From positions 104,697 through 168,696 of the forward strand of contig CAZHJK010000004.1 of the NCBI GenBank assembly GCA_964533275.1: a DNA stretch of 64,000 nt, in the 5' to 3' direction. Positions 8,520-16,666 of this stretch are shown here, one piece after another. Every line of letters starts with the position of its first letter. Position 1 is the stretch's first letter. This stretch comes from CAZHJK01 sp964533275 (lineage in GTDB: Bacteria > Bacillota > Clostridia > Eubacteriales > Garciellaceae). The notes below the pieces were generated by a model. It was not told the origin of the DNA, did no database searches, and saw only the letters and a list, made by a program, of their open reading frames with translations. The position numbers and the translations under genes are program-made.

Positions 8520-8729
8520 TTTTTCGACATTTTTTCAAGGTATACTTTAATTATGTAAATGTTGATAATGTGGAAAATTACCCCTAACATATAGTAATAA
8601 GCAATTTTCCAAGGAAATTAACTGTGGATAACTATGTGGACATTGTGCATAAAATGTGGAAAAGGCAAATAGGGAACAGGAATTAAGGAACAGGGAACAG
8701 GAGCAAATCGATAACTGATAACTGATACC
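8520..8729. other. Intergenic region with a DnaA-box-like site and heptamer repeats
   Basis: This lies between convergent tsaD and bioY. TGTGGATAA at 8623-8631 is the exact complement of the consensus DnaA box TTATCCACA, and near matches (ATGTGGACA, ATGTGGAAA) flank it. From 8672 the sequence is 7-base periodic (GGGAACA, GGAATTA, AGGAACA, GGGAACA, then ACTGATA units) up to the bioY stop. No gene is evident. Confidence 0.5.
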
Positions 8730-9281
8730 CTAATTACCAGGTAGTAAACCTGCCTTAGAAAGAACCTTTCGCACTTGTACGATTAAAATAGAGCTAAACA
8801 CCAACTTTATTATTTCCGGTATGATATAAGGAATAACCCCAGCTACTAATGCCTTCGTAATAGAGTGGGTATAGACAATGGAGAGCTGTATTGTGCCAAT
8901 GAAATAGACCCCCATCAAGATTCCTAAAATATTTATCATTAAAATATAGGGAAATTTGCACACCTTTTTTAATTCCACAAATCTACCTATAATATAGGCA
9001 GATACTATAAAACCAATTATATAGCCACCTGTAGGACCTACAAGAGTTGGTAGTCCACTTTTAAAGCCAGCAAATATTGGAAGACCTACTAATCCTAAGA
9101 TTGTATATATTATAACCGATAAAGTACCTAGCTTACTTCCTAAAATACTAGCAGCTAAAGTAACTCCTACTACCTGTAATGTAATAGGAACCGGAGAAAA
9201 GGGCACAATGATTTGAAAGGGTGATATAATTGCCAATAGTGCGGCGAACATTCCTACTAGTACTATGTTTTTTATGTTCAT
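8730..9281 (-). CDS. bioY: Biotin ECF transporter substrate-binding subunit BioY
   Basis: Start 9281 is chosen because AAGGAGG lies just upstream; a longer frame to 9362 would read into a repeat. The 183-residue product begins MNIKNIVLVGMFAALLAI and shows the BioY blocks FSPVPITLQ, GLVGLPIFAG and GPTGGYIIGF followed by more hydrophobic helices. BioY binds biotin in the membrane and may work alone or with EcfAT. Its probable promoter with a BirA-like operator is at 9700-9753, separated from the gene by two copies of a repeated structured element. Confidence 0.92.
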   Translation of the reverse strand: MNIKNIVLVGMFAALLAIISPFQIIVPFSPVPITLQVVGVTLAASILGSKLGTLSVIIYTILGLVGLPIFAGFKSGLPTLVGPTGGYIIGFIVSAYIIGRFVELKKVCKFPYILMINILGILMGVYFIGTIQLSIVYTHSITKALVAGVIPYIIPEIIKLVFSSILIVQVRKVLSKAGLLPGN

Positions 9282-9310
9282 GGTAAAGCCTCCTTGGTTA
9301 ACTGAATTTT

Positions 9311-9525
9311 TTATATTATAGGAAAGTTTTACTTTCCTATAATATAAAAATAGGGGTTGCAAGGGGAGTATCCCCTGCCGTATTAAGAAGGGTGCTCAGA
9401 TGGCTGGTTTTGCCATCGCCAAAGGGAAACTAGGTTTCCCTATAAGCAGGCAGCCAATTTAGCTTGCTAAATTTCGCTGATCGCTTAGTTGTTTCACCCA
9501 GTGGAAGTAGCTTTGCTACTTTTTT
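9311..9525 (+). repeat. Structured element copy A (with 60-bp insertion)
   Basis: A perfect 17-base hairpin (9311-9327 with 9331-9347, loop TTT) opens the element. It is followed by AGGGGTTG, GGGGAGTATCCCC, the hairpin ATGGC/GCCAT, GGGAAACTAGGTTTCCC and a final AAGTAGC-TTT-GCTACTT hairpin with a T run at 9520-9525. Compared with copy B it carries about 60 extra bases (9441-9500) before the last hairpin. Confidence 0.85.
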
Positions 9526-9681
9526 ATATTATAGGAAAGTTCTACTTTCCTATAATATAAAAATAAGGGGTTGTAGGGGAAGATCCCCTGCCGTATTAAG
9601 AAGGGTGCTCAGATGGCTGGTTTTGCCATCGCCAAAGGGAAACTAGGTTTCCCTAGTGGAAGCAGCTTTGCTGCTTTTTTT
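9524..9681 (+). repeat. Structured element copy B
   Basis: This 158-base copy abuts copy A and by eye is identical base for base to copy D at 52826-52983. The order is an AT hairpin (9524-9540 / 9544-9560), inner hairpins, then AAGCAGC-TTT-GCTGCTT (9660-9676) with a T run. The next forward gene starts 142 bases later. Confidence 0.9.
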
Positions 9682-9699
9682 ATGTGGTTTACAATATAT

Positions 9700-9729
9700 A
9701 TTATATATAAATAATTATAGTCTAGTCAA
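9700..9729 (-). promoter_or_regulatory. Probable bioY promoter
   Basis: On the minus strand TTGACT (9729-9724) and TATAAT (9705-9700) are separated by 18 bases. Transcription would run through copies B and A in antisense before reaching bioY. Confidence 0.5.
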
Positions 9730-9753
9730 CCTATTTTTTTAGTTGGTTAACTA
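9723..9753. promoter_or_regulatory. Candidate BirA (biotin repressor) operator
   Basis: Half-sites TAGTCAACC (9723-9731) and GGTTAACTA (9745-9753) are inverted with a 13-base spacer and overlap the -35 of the minus-strand promoter. Known BirA operators are GTTAAC-like or GTAAAC-like inverted repeats with 14-16-base spacers, so the spacing is slightly short. A lone GGTTTACAA half-site lies at 9686-9694. Confidence 0.4.
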
Positions 9754-9823
9754 AGCTATAATTGCGTAATTGAATATAAGCAGGGTAAATATATATAGAA
9801 AGAGATAAAAGGAGGAGATTTTT

Positions 9824-10774
9824 ATGACTAAGGTATTATTTTCTGTACCCATCAAGGATTACCAATTAGAGGAGTTTAAAAGGAATTTTCCTCAAGTAGA
9901 GTTTATGGTAGAAAAAGAACAGTCTAGGGAGAAGCTTTTGCCTCTTGCAGATATCTGGGTTACCTATGGCTTTGATATTAAAGAAGGGGAAATTGAAGAT
10001 GCAGATAATTTAAAATGGATAATGGCTTATAGCGCAGGGGTTGATAAGCTTCCAGCTATAGAAATTATAAAGAAGAATATATTGGTTACCAATGTTAGCG
10101 GTATACATAGACATGCGATTGCAGAGCAAGTATTTACCTATATGCTATATCATGTGCGTAAATTCAGTGAACTTTGTAAACAACAAAAAAATGGTGAATG
10201 GAATAGAAGAATAAAGGCAGATAGCCTATATGGCAAGACTATTGGTATTATTGGAGTGGGTGCAATAGGTAAAGAGATTGCTAGGAAGGCAAAGGCTTTT
10301 GATATGAAGGTTTTAGGTGTAAGAAGATCTGGAGAGAAAACGGATTTTGTAGATGAAATATTCCCTATGGAAGGATTTCATAGGGTATTAGGTGAAAGTG
10401 ATTATGTGGTAATGGTGCTTCCTTTAACCTCGGAAACTAAACATATTATGGATAGAGAAGCATTTCGGGCTATGAAGGAAAATAGCTACTTTATTAATAT
10501 AGCCAGGGGAGAAGTGGTAGACACTAAAGCCTTAATATGGGCCTTAAAGGAAAATATTATTGGAGGAGCCGGCTTAGATGTCTTTGAGGAAGAGCCTCTT
10601 CCAAAGGATCACCCCTTGAGATATTTAGAAAATGTTTTAATAACACCCCATGTTGCTGGAATTTTTCCAGGCTATATTGCCAGAGCAAATGAAATCTTAA
10701 ATCATAACTTAGGGGTATATATAGAAAATGCAGGGGAAATGATTAATATTGTAAATATAAAAAGGGGATATTAA
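9824..10774 (+). CDS. D-isomer-specific 2-hydroxyacid dehydrogenase family protein
   Basis: The protein has 316 residues with a strong GGAGG before ATG. The Rossmann motif GIIGVGAIGKEIA lies near residue 141. After the second strand the residues are VRRSG rather than an acidic residue, which in this family suggests NADP(H) preference. The catalytic Arg (NIARGEVVD), Glu (LDVFEEEPLP) and His (TPHVAG) are all present. The family reduces 2-oxo acids to D-2-hydroxy acids or oxidises phosphoglycerate-like substrates; the exact substrate is not evident. Ferritin follows 33 bases downstream and could be co-transcribed. Confidence 0.85.
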   Translation: MTKVLFSVPIKDYQLEEFKRNFPQVEFMVEKEQSREKLLPLADIWVTYGFDIKEGEIEDADNLKWIMAYSAGVDKLPAIEIIKKNILVTNVSGIHRHAIAEQVFTYMLYHVRKFSELCKQQKNGEWNRRIKADSLYGKTIGIIGVGAIGKEIARKAKAFDMKVLGVRRSGEKTDFVDEIFPMEGFHRVLGESDYVVMVLPLTSETKHIMDREAFRAMKENSYFINIARGEVVDTKALIWALKENIIGGAGLDVFEEEPLPKDHPLRYLENVLITPHVAGIFPGYIARANEILNHNLGVYIENAGEMINIVNIKRGY

Positions 10775-10807
10775 TTATAAATTATATAGAAAAGAAGAGG
10801 TGGTATT

Positions 10808-11317
10808 ATGCTTTCTGAAAAGCTATTAAATGAGATTAATGAACAAATAAAGCATGAATTTTATTCTGCGCATTATTACATTGCAATGGCAGGTTTTTGT
10901 GCAGATCAAGACCTTCCGGGTTTTGAAAACTTTTTTCTAATGCAGGCGGAGGAAGAGAGATTCCATGCTATGAAGTTTTACCACTATGTTAATGAAATGG
11001 GAGGCAGAGTAGATATTAGAGGGTTAGATTATCCTAACAATGAATTTAATTCTATGACTAAGGTTTTCCAAGCAGCATTAGACCATGAGAAGTTTGTTAC
11101 TGATAGAATTTATTTATTGATGGATATTGCTACTGAGGAAAAAGAGTATGCAACAATTAGCTTATTAAATTGGTTTGTGGATGAACAGGTTGAGGAAATG
11201 GATTCTATGAATGCAATATTAAAACAGATTAAGAGAATGGGTGAAGACGGAAATGGAATTTATATGTTAGATAAGGAGTTAGCCCAAAGGACTTTTTCTC
11301 CTCAAGCAGTGGAATAA
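10808..11317 (+). CDS. ftnA: Non-haem ferritin
   Basis: This 169-residue four-helix protein starts MLSEKLLNEINEQIKHEFYSAHYY. Ferroxidase-centre residues are visible: Glu in HEFYSAH, the pair in AEEERFHAMKFY, Glu in DHEKF and Glu/Gln in VDEQVEEMDSM. No haem-binding Met of the bacterioferritin type is apparent. The family forms a 24-subunit shell that oxidises Fe(II) and stores iron, protecting an anaerobe from Fenton chemistry. GAGGTGG precedes the ATG. A long repeat-rich region follows. Confidence 0.93.
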   Translation: MLSEKLLNEINEQIKHEFYSAHYYIAMAGFCADQDLPGFENFFLMQAEEERFHAMKFYHYVNEMGGRVDIRGLDYPNNEFNSMTKVFQAALDHEKFVTDRIYLLMDIATEEKEYATISLLNWFVDEQVEEMDSMNAILKQIKRMGEDGNGIYMLDKELAQRTFSPQAVE

Positions 11318-11360
11318 CGCAATAGATAAATTATGCGTCATTGAATTTACTTTAGAGAGA

Positions 11361-11467
11361 TAAAATATCTTCATATACTTCTCCGCAAATGTCGCCCTAT
11401 TTTATATAGGTAAACCTGATAAGGATAAAAAGGGCTCCATTAAGTCGTCGCTTTATGAAATATTTTA
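11361..11467. repeat. Palindromic MITE-like element, copy 1
   Basis: Terminal arms TAAAATATCTTCATA (11361-11375) and TATGAAATATTTTA (11454-11467) are near-perfect inverted repeats. Inside are GCAAATGTCG and AAGTCGTCGCT. A second copy with the same inner words but different, still pairing arms is at 60500-60569. Confidence 0.7.
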
Positions 11468-11527
11468 TCCCGTTAGGCAGTCATGGTAAAGAATGCGTCG
11501 TAGATGGGAGACCAAAACGAAAGGTCT

Positions 11528-11556
11528 GAAGCAAAAAGAACCGTCCCTTTTGCTTC
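11528..11556. repeat. Short hairpin repeat, copy 2
   Basis: GAAGCAAAA (11528-11536) pairs with TTTTGCTTC (11548-11556) around AGAACCGTCCC, the reverse complement of the GGGACGGTTCT loop. Confidence 0.7.
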
Positions 11557-11736
11557 TGCTTCTATTGTTATCAAGGATCTTAGACCCAAGAGAAGTACCT
11601 AAGTCAAAGTCCAAGATTCCTCGCTTGCTCGTAATAACAATGCCCTAGGGTGACATGAGAACCTGACTAATAATAATAAATAAACTTACAAAAAGACGAC
11701 TTGGCAGCTGATGGTCATAATACCCAATGAATGGAG

Positions 11737-11803
11737 ATGTAAATTCGTTAAAAAGCTTGAATTGTTTGAGCGTAGCGAGTTCTTCAAGCTTTAGAATTTA
11801 CAT
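11737..11803. repeat. Long imperfect inverted repeat
   Basis: ATGTAAATTC (11737-11746) pairs with GAATTTACAT (11794-11803), and AAAGCTTGAA (11752-11761) pairs with TTCAAGCTTT (11783-11792). It forms a hairpin of about 67 bases with no T run. Confidence 0.6.
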
Positions 11804-12046
11804 TGGAATGAATTGTCGGTATTATCCATCAATGCCACCGGAGGAATGTGTAATTTTATTTATTACTATACATCCAATACGACGCCTTTTTTATCCAAAG
11901 CGTCCCTCTGATTTACCATCGGGTGGACAGGGTCATCCACCCCTACAATCTATCTCATGAGTAGGGACAAATGACTCTGTTTGCCCGGTTTTTCGACGCA
12001 TTAAACTACATATAAACATTGATATGAGGGTGTTTGGAAAGGAAAA

Positions 12047-12077
12047 AGAAGCAAAAAGAACCGTCCCTACTGCTTCT
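12047..12077 (-). terminator. Hairpin repeat copy 3, likely terminator of the ABC-F gene
   Basis: AGAAGCA (12047-12053) and TGCTTCT (12071-12077) flank AAAAGAACCGTCCCTAC. On the minus strand the hairpin is followed by TTTTTCC, 20 bases beyond the ABC-F stop. Confidence 0.6.
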
Positions 12078-12097
12078 CTTTTTCTGACTTTTTTTTA

Positions 12098-14029
12098 TCA
12101 TTCCATTTCTTCCATCAAGATCATATTTTCTTCCCATTGTGCCATGACATCTTTTAAATGTTCTTTAGTGTTTTCATAATCTATTGTAATATTTTTTGCA
12201 TCTTCACTATTATCATAAAATCCTGGTTGACACATTATGCTTTCAAAATCTGATATCTTCTTTTCTAGGTTTTCTATCTCTAGTTCCAAGGATTTTACTC
12301 TTTGCTGTTGTTCCTTAAGAACTTGACGGTTTTCCCTTTCTTTTTTACGCTCCTGCTTTAGGAGGGTTTTATTAATTACAGGTTTGATTTCCTGTGCTTC
12401 CTTTATTAGCTGCTGTTGCTTTTTCTTTTCTAAATAATAATCATAGTTACCTAAAAATTCCTCAATGCCATGGTTATACATTTTAAAAATTTTATTTGTT
12501 ACCTTATTTAAAAAATATCTATCATGAGAGATTACCAATAAAGTGCCCTTGTATTGGATTAAGGCATCCTCTAATACTTCTTTTGTGGCAATATCAAGAT
12601 GATTTGTAGGCTCATCCATTAAAAGAAGATTTGCCCTGGATAGCATAAGTTTAGCTAAGGATACCCTTGCTTTTTCTCCCCCTGAGAGAGAGGAGATATC
12701 TTTATATACATCATCTCCAGAAAATAAAAAAGCGCCCAATACATTGCGTATTTCTGTTTGAGTAGCTGAGGTCTTTGCAGACCAAACCTCGTCTAATATA
12801 TTATTGGTTTCATCAAGTGCAGATTGCAATTGATCATAATAAGCTGGATAGACATTGTGACCCAAATAAACATCACCGGTGTCAAGGGGTAATTTACCTA
12901 ATATAATATTAAAAAGTGTAGATTTTCCTATTCCATTAGGTCCGATAATACCTATGTGTTCTCCCTTAAATATATTAAAGCTAATATTTGAAAAAAGCTG
13001 CTGCTTTCCAAAGGATTTAGATAGCTCCTGCACCCTTAATACATCCCTACCACTATTTATTTGAGGCTGAATGCTTAAGTGTAGTGTAGGGATATGGGTA
13101 GTGGGTGATTCTATTCGTTCAATTTTATTTAGGGCTTTTTGTCTACTTTCCGCTCTTTTTATACTTTTTTCCCTATTAAAGGAGCGAAACTTAGCTATAA
13201 TTTGTTCCTGTCTTTTTATTTCTTTTTGTTGCTGCTCAAAGTGATGGAGGGCAACCTCTAGGTTTTCTCTTTTATATCTTACATATTCAGAATAATTTCC
13301 CTTATAGATTGAAAGCTTATTATTTTCCAGTTCAAAAACCTGATTTACTAAGGCATCTAAAAAGTAGCGATCATGGGAAATAATAAAAAGTGTATTTGGG
13401 TAATTGGATAGATATGCCTCTAGCCACTCAGTAGTTTCTAAATCTAGAAAATTTGTAGGTTCATCCAATAATAGGATATCAGGCTGTTTTAATAGAAGTT
13501 TAGCTAAGGCTATTCTGGTTTTTTGTCCACCACTAAATTTTTTAATCAGCTTTTCATAGTCTACCTCTTCAAATCCTAGACCATTCAATATGCCACGAAT
13601 TTGACTGGGATAGCCATATCCATTTTGTTTTTCAAACTCCTCTTGAAGATGCCCATACTCATCCATAAGTGAGGCTAAATCTACACTATTATTCTTACCT
13701 TGGTTACTTATTTCATTTTCAAGCTGGCGAAGCTGTTTTTCCATTTCTATTAAACTTGAGAATATATCTAACATTTCATCCCAGAGTATATTTTCATCAT
13801 TTAAATCAAGGTGTTGAGAAAGATAGCCCAGGGTAGTATTTTTTGGAAGAATACAACTACCTTGGTCACTGGTGATTTCTCCTGCTATAATTTTAAATAA
13901 GGTAGATTTTCCCGTTCCGTTTCTACCTACTAGGGCAATGCGCTCTCCTTCGTTAATTTGAAAGTTTATATCTTCTAAAATTAGGTTTATACCATAGCTT
14001 TTTTTAATATCTTTACATGATAATATCAC
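12098..14029 (-). CDS. ABC-F family ATPase (YdiF/Uup-like)
   Basis: The start is placed at GTG 14029 because GGAGG lies eight bases upstream; a TTG at 14044 would overlap that site. The 643-residue protein has two ABC domains and no membrane segments. The first has Walker A GRNGTGKST and signature FSGGQKTRIALAK; the second has GPNGIGKST and LSGGEKARVSLAK. DEPTNFLD and DEPTNHLD are the Walker B motifs. An inter-domain linker rich in Lys, Arg and Gln and a C-terminal coiled coil (about the last 110 residues) are typical of ABC-F proteins, which act on the ribosome. Whether this member gives antibiotic protection cannot be told from sequence alone. Confidence 0.9.
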   Translation of the reverse strand: MILSCKDIKKSYGINLILEDINFQINEGERIALVGRNGTGKSTLFKIIAGEITSDQGSCILPKNTTLGYLSQHLDLNDENILWDEMLDIFSSLIEMEKQLRQLENEISNQGKNNSVDLASLMDEYGHLQEEFEKQNGYGYPSQIRGILNGLGFEEVDYEKLIKKFSGGQKTRIALAKLLLKQPDILLLDEPTNFLDLETTEWLEAYLSNYPNTLFIISHDRYFLDALVNQVFELENNKLSIYKGNYSEYVRYKRENLEVALHHFEQQQKEIKRQEQIIAKFRSFNREKSIKRAESRQKALNKIERIESPTTHIPTLHLSIQPQINSGRDVLRVQELSKSFGKQQLFSNISFNIFKGEHIGIIGPNGIGKSTLFNIILGKLPLDTGDVYLGHNVYPAYYDQLQSALDETNNILDEVWSAKTSATQTEIRNVLGAFLFSGDDVYKDISSLSGGEKARVSLAKLMLSRANLLLMDEPTNHLDIATKEVLEDALIQYKGTLLVISHDRYFLNKVTNKIFKMYNHGIEEFLGNYDYYLEKKKQQQLIKEAQEIKPVINKTLLKQERKKERENRQVLKEQQQRVKSLELEIENLEKKISDFESIMCQPGFYDNSEDAKNITIDYENTKEHLKDVMAQWEENMILMEEME

Positions 14030-14223
14030 GAATAATTCCTCCAAAAATGTTTATATAAATTAGTAAAGTTCAACTAGCTTTATAGGTTCTAAATTTACCT
14101 TATTTAATAGTGTGTTTGAGAAGATTTCTTATAATTATTAATATTGTAGCAGAAAGAAAGAAATAATGAAACTATGTTTAATTTATTAAATAACTGGGTA
14201 TAAAGATAAGTAGAGACGAAAAA

Positions 14224-14241
14224 TTGTATATTAGTTAACAT
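14224..14241. promoter_or_regulatory. Candidate Rex operator upstream of rex
   Basis: TTGTATATTAGTTAACAT matches 11 of the 14 fixed positions of TTGTTAA-N4-TTAACAA. It lies just before the consensus promoter of rex, suggesting autoregulation. Confidence 0.45.
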
Positions 14242-14257
14242 ATAGATATGAAATTAT

Positions 14258-14286
14258 TTGACACTACAACCCCCTAATGGTATAAT
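14258..14286 (+). promoter_or_regulatory. Consensus sigma-A promoter of rex
   Basis: TTGACA (14258-14263) and TATAAT (14281-14286) are separated by exactly 17 bases, 47 bases before the start codon. Confidence 0.85.
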
Positions 14287-14333
14287 TTTTCTATTCAAAA
14301 TGGTTGAAATCTTGATAACGGAGGTAATATACT

Positions 14334-14999
14334 ATGCAAAGAACATCACAAAAGGTCTCAATGGCTGTTATCAGAAGGTTGCCCAAATATTATAGATATC
14401 TAGAAGGTCTCCTTAATAAAGAGATTTATAGGATCTCTTCAAAGGAATTAAGTAGGATTATGGGACTTACTGCATCCCAGATTCGCCAGGATCTTAATTG
14501 CTTTGGCGGCTTTGGTCAACAAGGGTATGGGTATAATGTAGAAGAGCTATATAAAGAAATAGGAAAGATATTAGGACTTGTAAGGGAATACAAATCAGTA
14601 ATAGTAGGTGCAGGTAATCTTGGACAGGCAATTGCAAATTACTCTGACTTTCAAAGAAAAGGATTTAAGCTGGAAGGTATGTTTGATATTAATCCGAAAT
14701 TAATTGGATTAAAAATTAGAGATGTAGAAATTTTTGATTTAGATCAATTAGAGAATTTTATCAAGGAAAACAATATTGAAATAGGCATAATGTGTGTTCC
14801 TTTGGAAAAGGCACAAGAAACTGCAGATAAGCTGATTGCAGGAGGTGTTAAGGGAATTTGGAACTTTGCACCCTTTGATATAAGAGTTCCTGATAATATT
14901 GTTATTGAAAATGTTCATTTAAGTGAGAGTTTATATACTCTTTCATATCTTTTAAACGAATTCAATAATCCAGATGCAGAAGGCTTAGATAATCTATAA
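14334..14999 (+). CDS. rex: Redox-sensing transcriptional repressor Rex
   Basis: This 221-residue protein has an N-terminal winged helix (SKELSRIMGLTASQIRQDLNCFG near residue 37) and a Rossmann domain beginning SVIVGAGNLGQAIANY. The closing segment ENVHLSESLYTLSYLL is characteristic. Rex dimers bind TTGTTAA-N4-TTAACAA operators when NAD+ dominates and release when NADH rises. Candidate operators in this window lie before rex itself and, twice, before the hydrogenase operon at 42.3-42.4 kb. It is monocistronic, with a consensus promoter and a downstream terminator. Confidence 0.97.
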   Translation: MQRTSQKVSMAVIRRLPKYYRYLEGLLNKEIYRISSKELSRIMGLTASQIRQDLNCFGGFGQQGYGYNVEELYKEIGKILGLVREYKSVIVGAGNLGQAIANYSDFQRKGFKLEGMFDINPKLIGLKIRDVEIFDLDQLENFIKENNIEIGIMCVPLEKAQETADKLIAGGVKGIWNFAPFDIRVPDNIVIENVHLSESLYTLSYLLNEFNNPDAEGLDNL

Positions 15000-15009
15000 A
15001 GAGAAACTT

Positions 15010-15048
15010 CCAGCATGCAAATTTTTAATTAGACATTGCTGGTTTTTT
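15010..15048 (+). terminator. Terminator after rex
   Basis: CCAGCA (15010-15015) pairs with TGCTGG (15037-15042), followed by TTTTTT. Confidence 0.75.
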
Positions 15049-15106
15049 ATTTAATATTCTTATATAGTATGGGCTATTCCTTTGAACCCCATAATTTTTA
15101 TAACAT

Positions 15107-15140
15107 AAAAAAAAGAAATCCTATAGGATTTCTTTTTTTT
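15107..15140. terminator. Bidirectional terminator
   Basis: A palindrome with 15-base arms (15107-15121 and 15126-15140) starts with eight A and ends with eight T. It can end transcripts from rex and, on the minus strand, from the lipoprotein gene. Confidence 0.85.
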
Positions 15141-15149
15141 ACTGCATTA

Positions 15150-15665
15150 TTATTGAGGATCAGATGCCAATGCTTTTTGTGCTAGATCAAAGAATTCTTT
15201 TACATGGATTGATGCACCAGCAATTGCGTCAGAATGGCCTTCTTCAGTTGAATATTCGATTTCTGTTGGATCTTGTGTATCTAGTAGGTATGCTTCAGCT
15301 AAAGCAGATTGCTCATGCCATTCAGCACTAGCGTTACCTTTTTCTACCATACCATATTCACCATTAGAGGATTGTGTAATCTTATCGTCTCCACCATCCT
15401 TGTGAACTCCATTCCACTCGGCATCAACAATCTTGCCACCTTCAACTTCTAAGGTAACAACATATTTCCAACCAGAGTCGCCAAACTCATCTTCTTCTGC
15501 TACATAAGTACCATCTTCTAAATCTCCAACTGTTACTTCCTCTGAAGTTTCTTCTGAAGTTTCTTCTGAAGTTTCTTCTTTTTCTTCATCTGCTGGAGTA
15601 GAGCATCCAACAGCTAAAGTGAATACTAAAGCTAAGACTACTAAAAGCATTAATAATTTTTTCAT
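15150..15665 (-). CDS. FMN-binding-domain lipoprotein
   Basis: This 171-residue secreted protein has a lipoprotein signal peptide (lipobox LAVGC, Cys21). A Glu/Ser/Thr-rich linker with three ETSEETSE-like units follows, then one domain from about residue 48. That domain begins DGTYVAEEDEF, has WKYVVTLEVEGGKIVDAEWNG and ends DAIAGASIHVKEFFDLA. The D-x-x-x-GA-S/T motif is the covalent flavinylation signature of FMN_bind domains, with the Ser in GAS as candidate acceptor. Such lipoproteins can pass electrons outside the membrane, as PplA does in Listeria. No ApbE/FmnB transferase or partner dehydrogenase is encoded here, so the role is open. Confidence 0.75.
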   Translation of the reverse strand: MKKLLMLLVVLALVFTLAVGCSTPADEEKEETSEETSEETSEEVTVGDLEDGTYVAEEDEFGDSGWKYVVTLEVEGGKIVDAEWNGVHKDGGDDKITQSSNGEYGMVEKGNASAEWHEQSALAEAYLLDTQDPTEIEYSTEEGHSDAIAGASIHVKEFFDLAQKALASDPQ

Positions 15666-16102
15666 TTTGTAAATCCCCCTTAAAATTAAGTAAAATATGT
15701 TGACTCATTGATATTATAACTACAATAGAACTATAAATCAATAGATTTTGTTAAAAAAATCTTTATTAAATCTATAGGAATGGTATGATATTAACAAATA
15801 TACCCTAAAATTTGGTAAATAAACAAAGTTTATAGGGGGTTTTAATACAAAAAAATTCATAAAATTGGAATTTAAAAATATGCTAAAAAAAAATCAATCC
15901 CAGGTATAATAGGGATATTAAGGGATATATTTTAGATACATATTTAAGATTATAAATAAAAAAATTTAGATAAAAAAATATCATATGAAAGGATATCATA
16001 TGATATTTAACAATCATGGATTTTGCAATAATTAACATATTCTAAAAAAAATTTCCTGTATAATTTCTTTACTATTTCATATTGACTACGCTTTTTTCAA
16101 AG
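15666..16102. other. AT-rich intergenic region with a perfect palindrome
   Basis: About 440 very AT-rich bases between two minus-strand genes; they must hold the lipoprotein promoter. The inverted repeat AAATATCATATG (15976-15987) / CATATGATATTT (15997-16008), loop nine bases, stands out. No gene is seen. Confidence 0.5.
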
Positions 16103-16666
16103 CTATAGCTGAGGATTCCCGTAGCATTTTCTACATACTGGTAAGTAATTATCATTGCCACCAATCTGAATTTGCTGTCCAGTATATATAGGTTTACCGT
16201 CTTGTACTCTAAGCACCATTGTGGCTTTACGGTTACAAAACCAACATATTGTTTTTATCTCCTCAATTTTATCGGCATATAGTAATAGTGCCTCACTACC
16301 CTCGAAAAGATTGTTTTGAAAATCATTTTTCAACCCATATACTATTACTGGGATTTGCATATAATCTACTATTTGTGTTAATTCTAATACTTGAACTTTA
16401 GTTAGGAATTGCCCTTCATCTACTAATACACAATGGGGAGGGTTTGCTTCTATACTTGTTCTTAATTTAGTATTCCTATCATAGGGAATGGCAGCTCTTT
16501 TAATCCCTATACGGGAAGCAATAAAGCCTTCTCCATAGCGATCGTCTAGGGATGAAGTAAATAATAAAACGCTCTTGCCTTGCTCTTCATAATTATGGGC
16601 AATTTTTAATATATCAATAGACTTTCCTGCGTTCATTGTAGAATAACGAAAATATAATTGTGCCAA
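16103..16666 (-). CDS. tdk: Thymidine kinase (type II)
   Basis: The protein has 187 residues. The P-loop is the type II form YSTMNAGKS near residue 9, the catalytic Glu lies in VDEGQFL, and four Cys in CWFC and CRKC form the structural zinc site. The substrate loop YTGQQIQIGGNDNYLPVCRKCY is present. The enzyme phosphorylates thymidine (and deoxyuridine) with ATP in the salvage pathway. AGGAGG lies upstream of the ATG. The gene is apparently monocistronic. Confidence 0.95.
   Translation of the reverse strand: MAQLYFRYSTMNAGKSIDILKIAHNYEEQGKSVLLFTSSLDDRYGEGFIASRIGIKRAAIPYDRNTKLRTSIEANPPHCVLVDEGQFLTKVQVLELTQIVDYMQIPVIVYGLKNDFQNNLFEGSEALLLYADKIEEIKTICWFCNRKATMVLRVQDGKPIYTGQQIQIGGNDNYLPVCRKCYGNPQL

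Larger units (their letters stand above)
11318..12097. other. Repeat-rich intergenic island without genes
   Basis: About 780 bases between ferritin and the convergent ABC-F gene hold several repeats: a palindromic element (11361-11467), two GGGACGGTTCT hairpins (about 11528 and 12047), a long inverted repeat (11737-11803) and a copy of the CCACCGGAGG repeat near 11820. Short open frames here show no RBS or recognisable protein and are not called. Confidence 0.7.

Noticed and set aside
9464..9646. 60-codon open frame across the element copies
   Set aside because: It lies entirely in structured repeat DNA, has no ribosome binding site, and its frame simply reflects the repeat.
11727..11960. 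77-codon open frame in the repeat island
   Set aside because: It spans an inverted repeat and another dispersed repeat, has no RBS and gives a low-complexity, unrecognisable protein.
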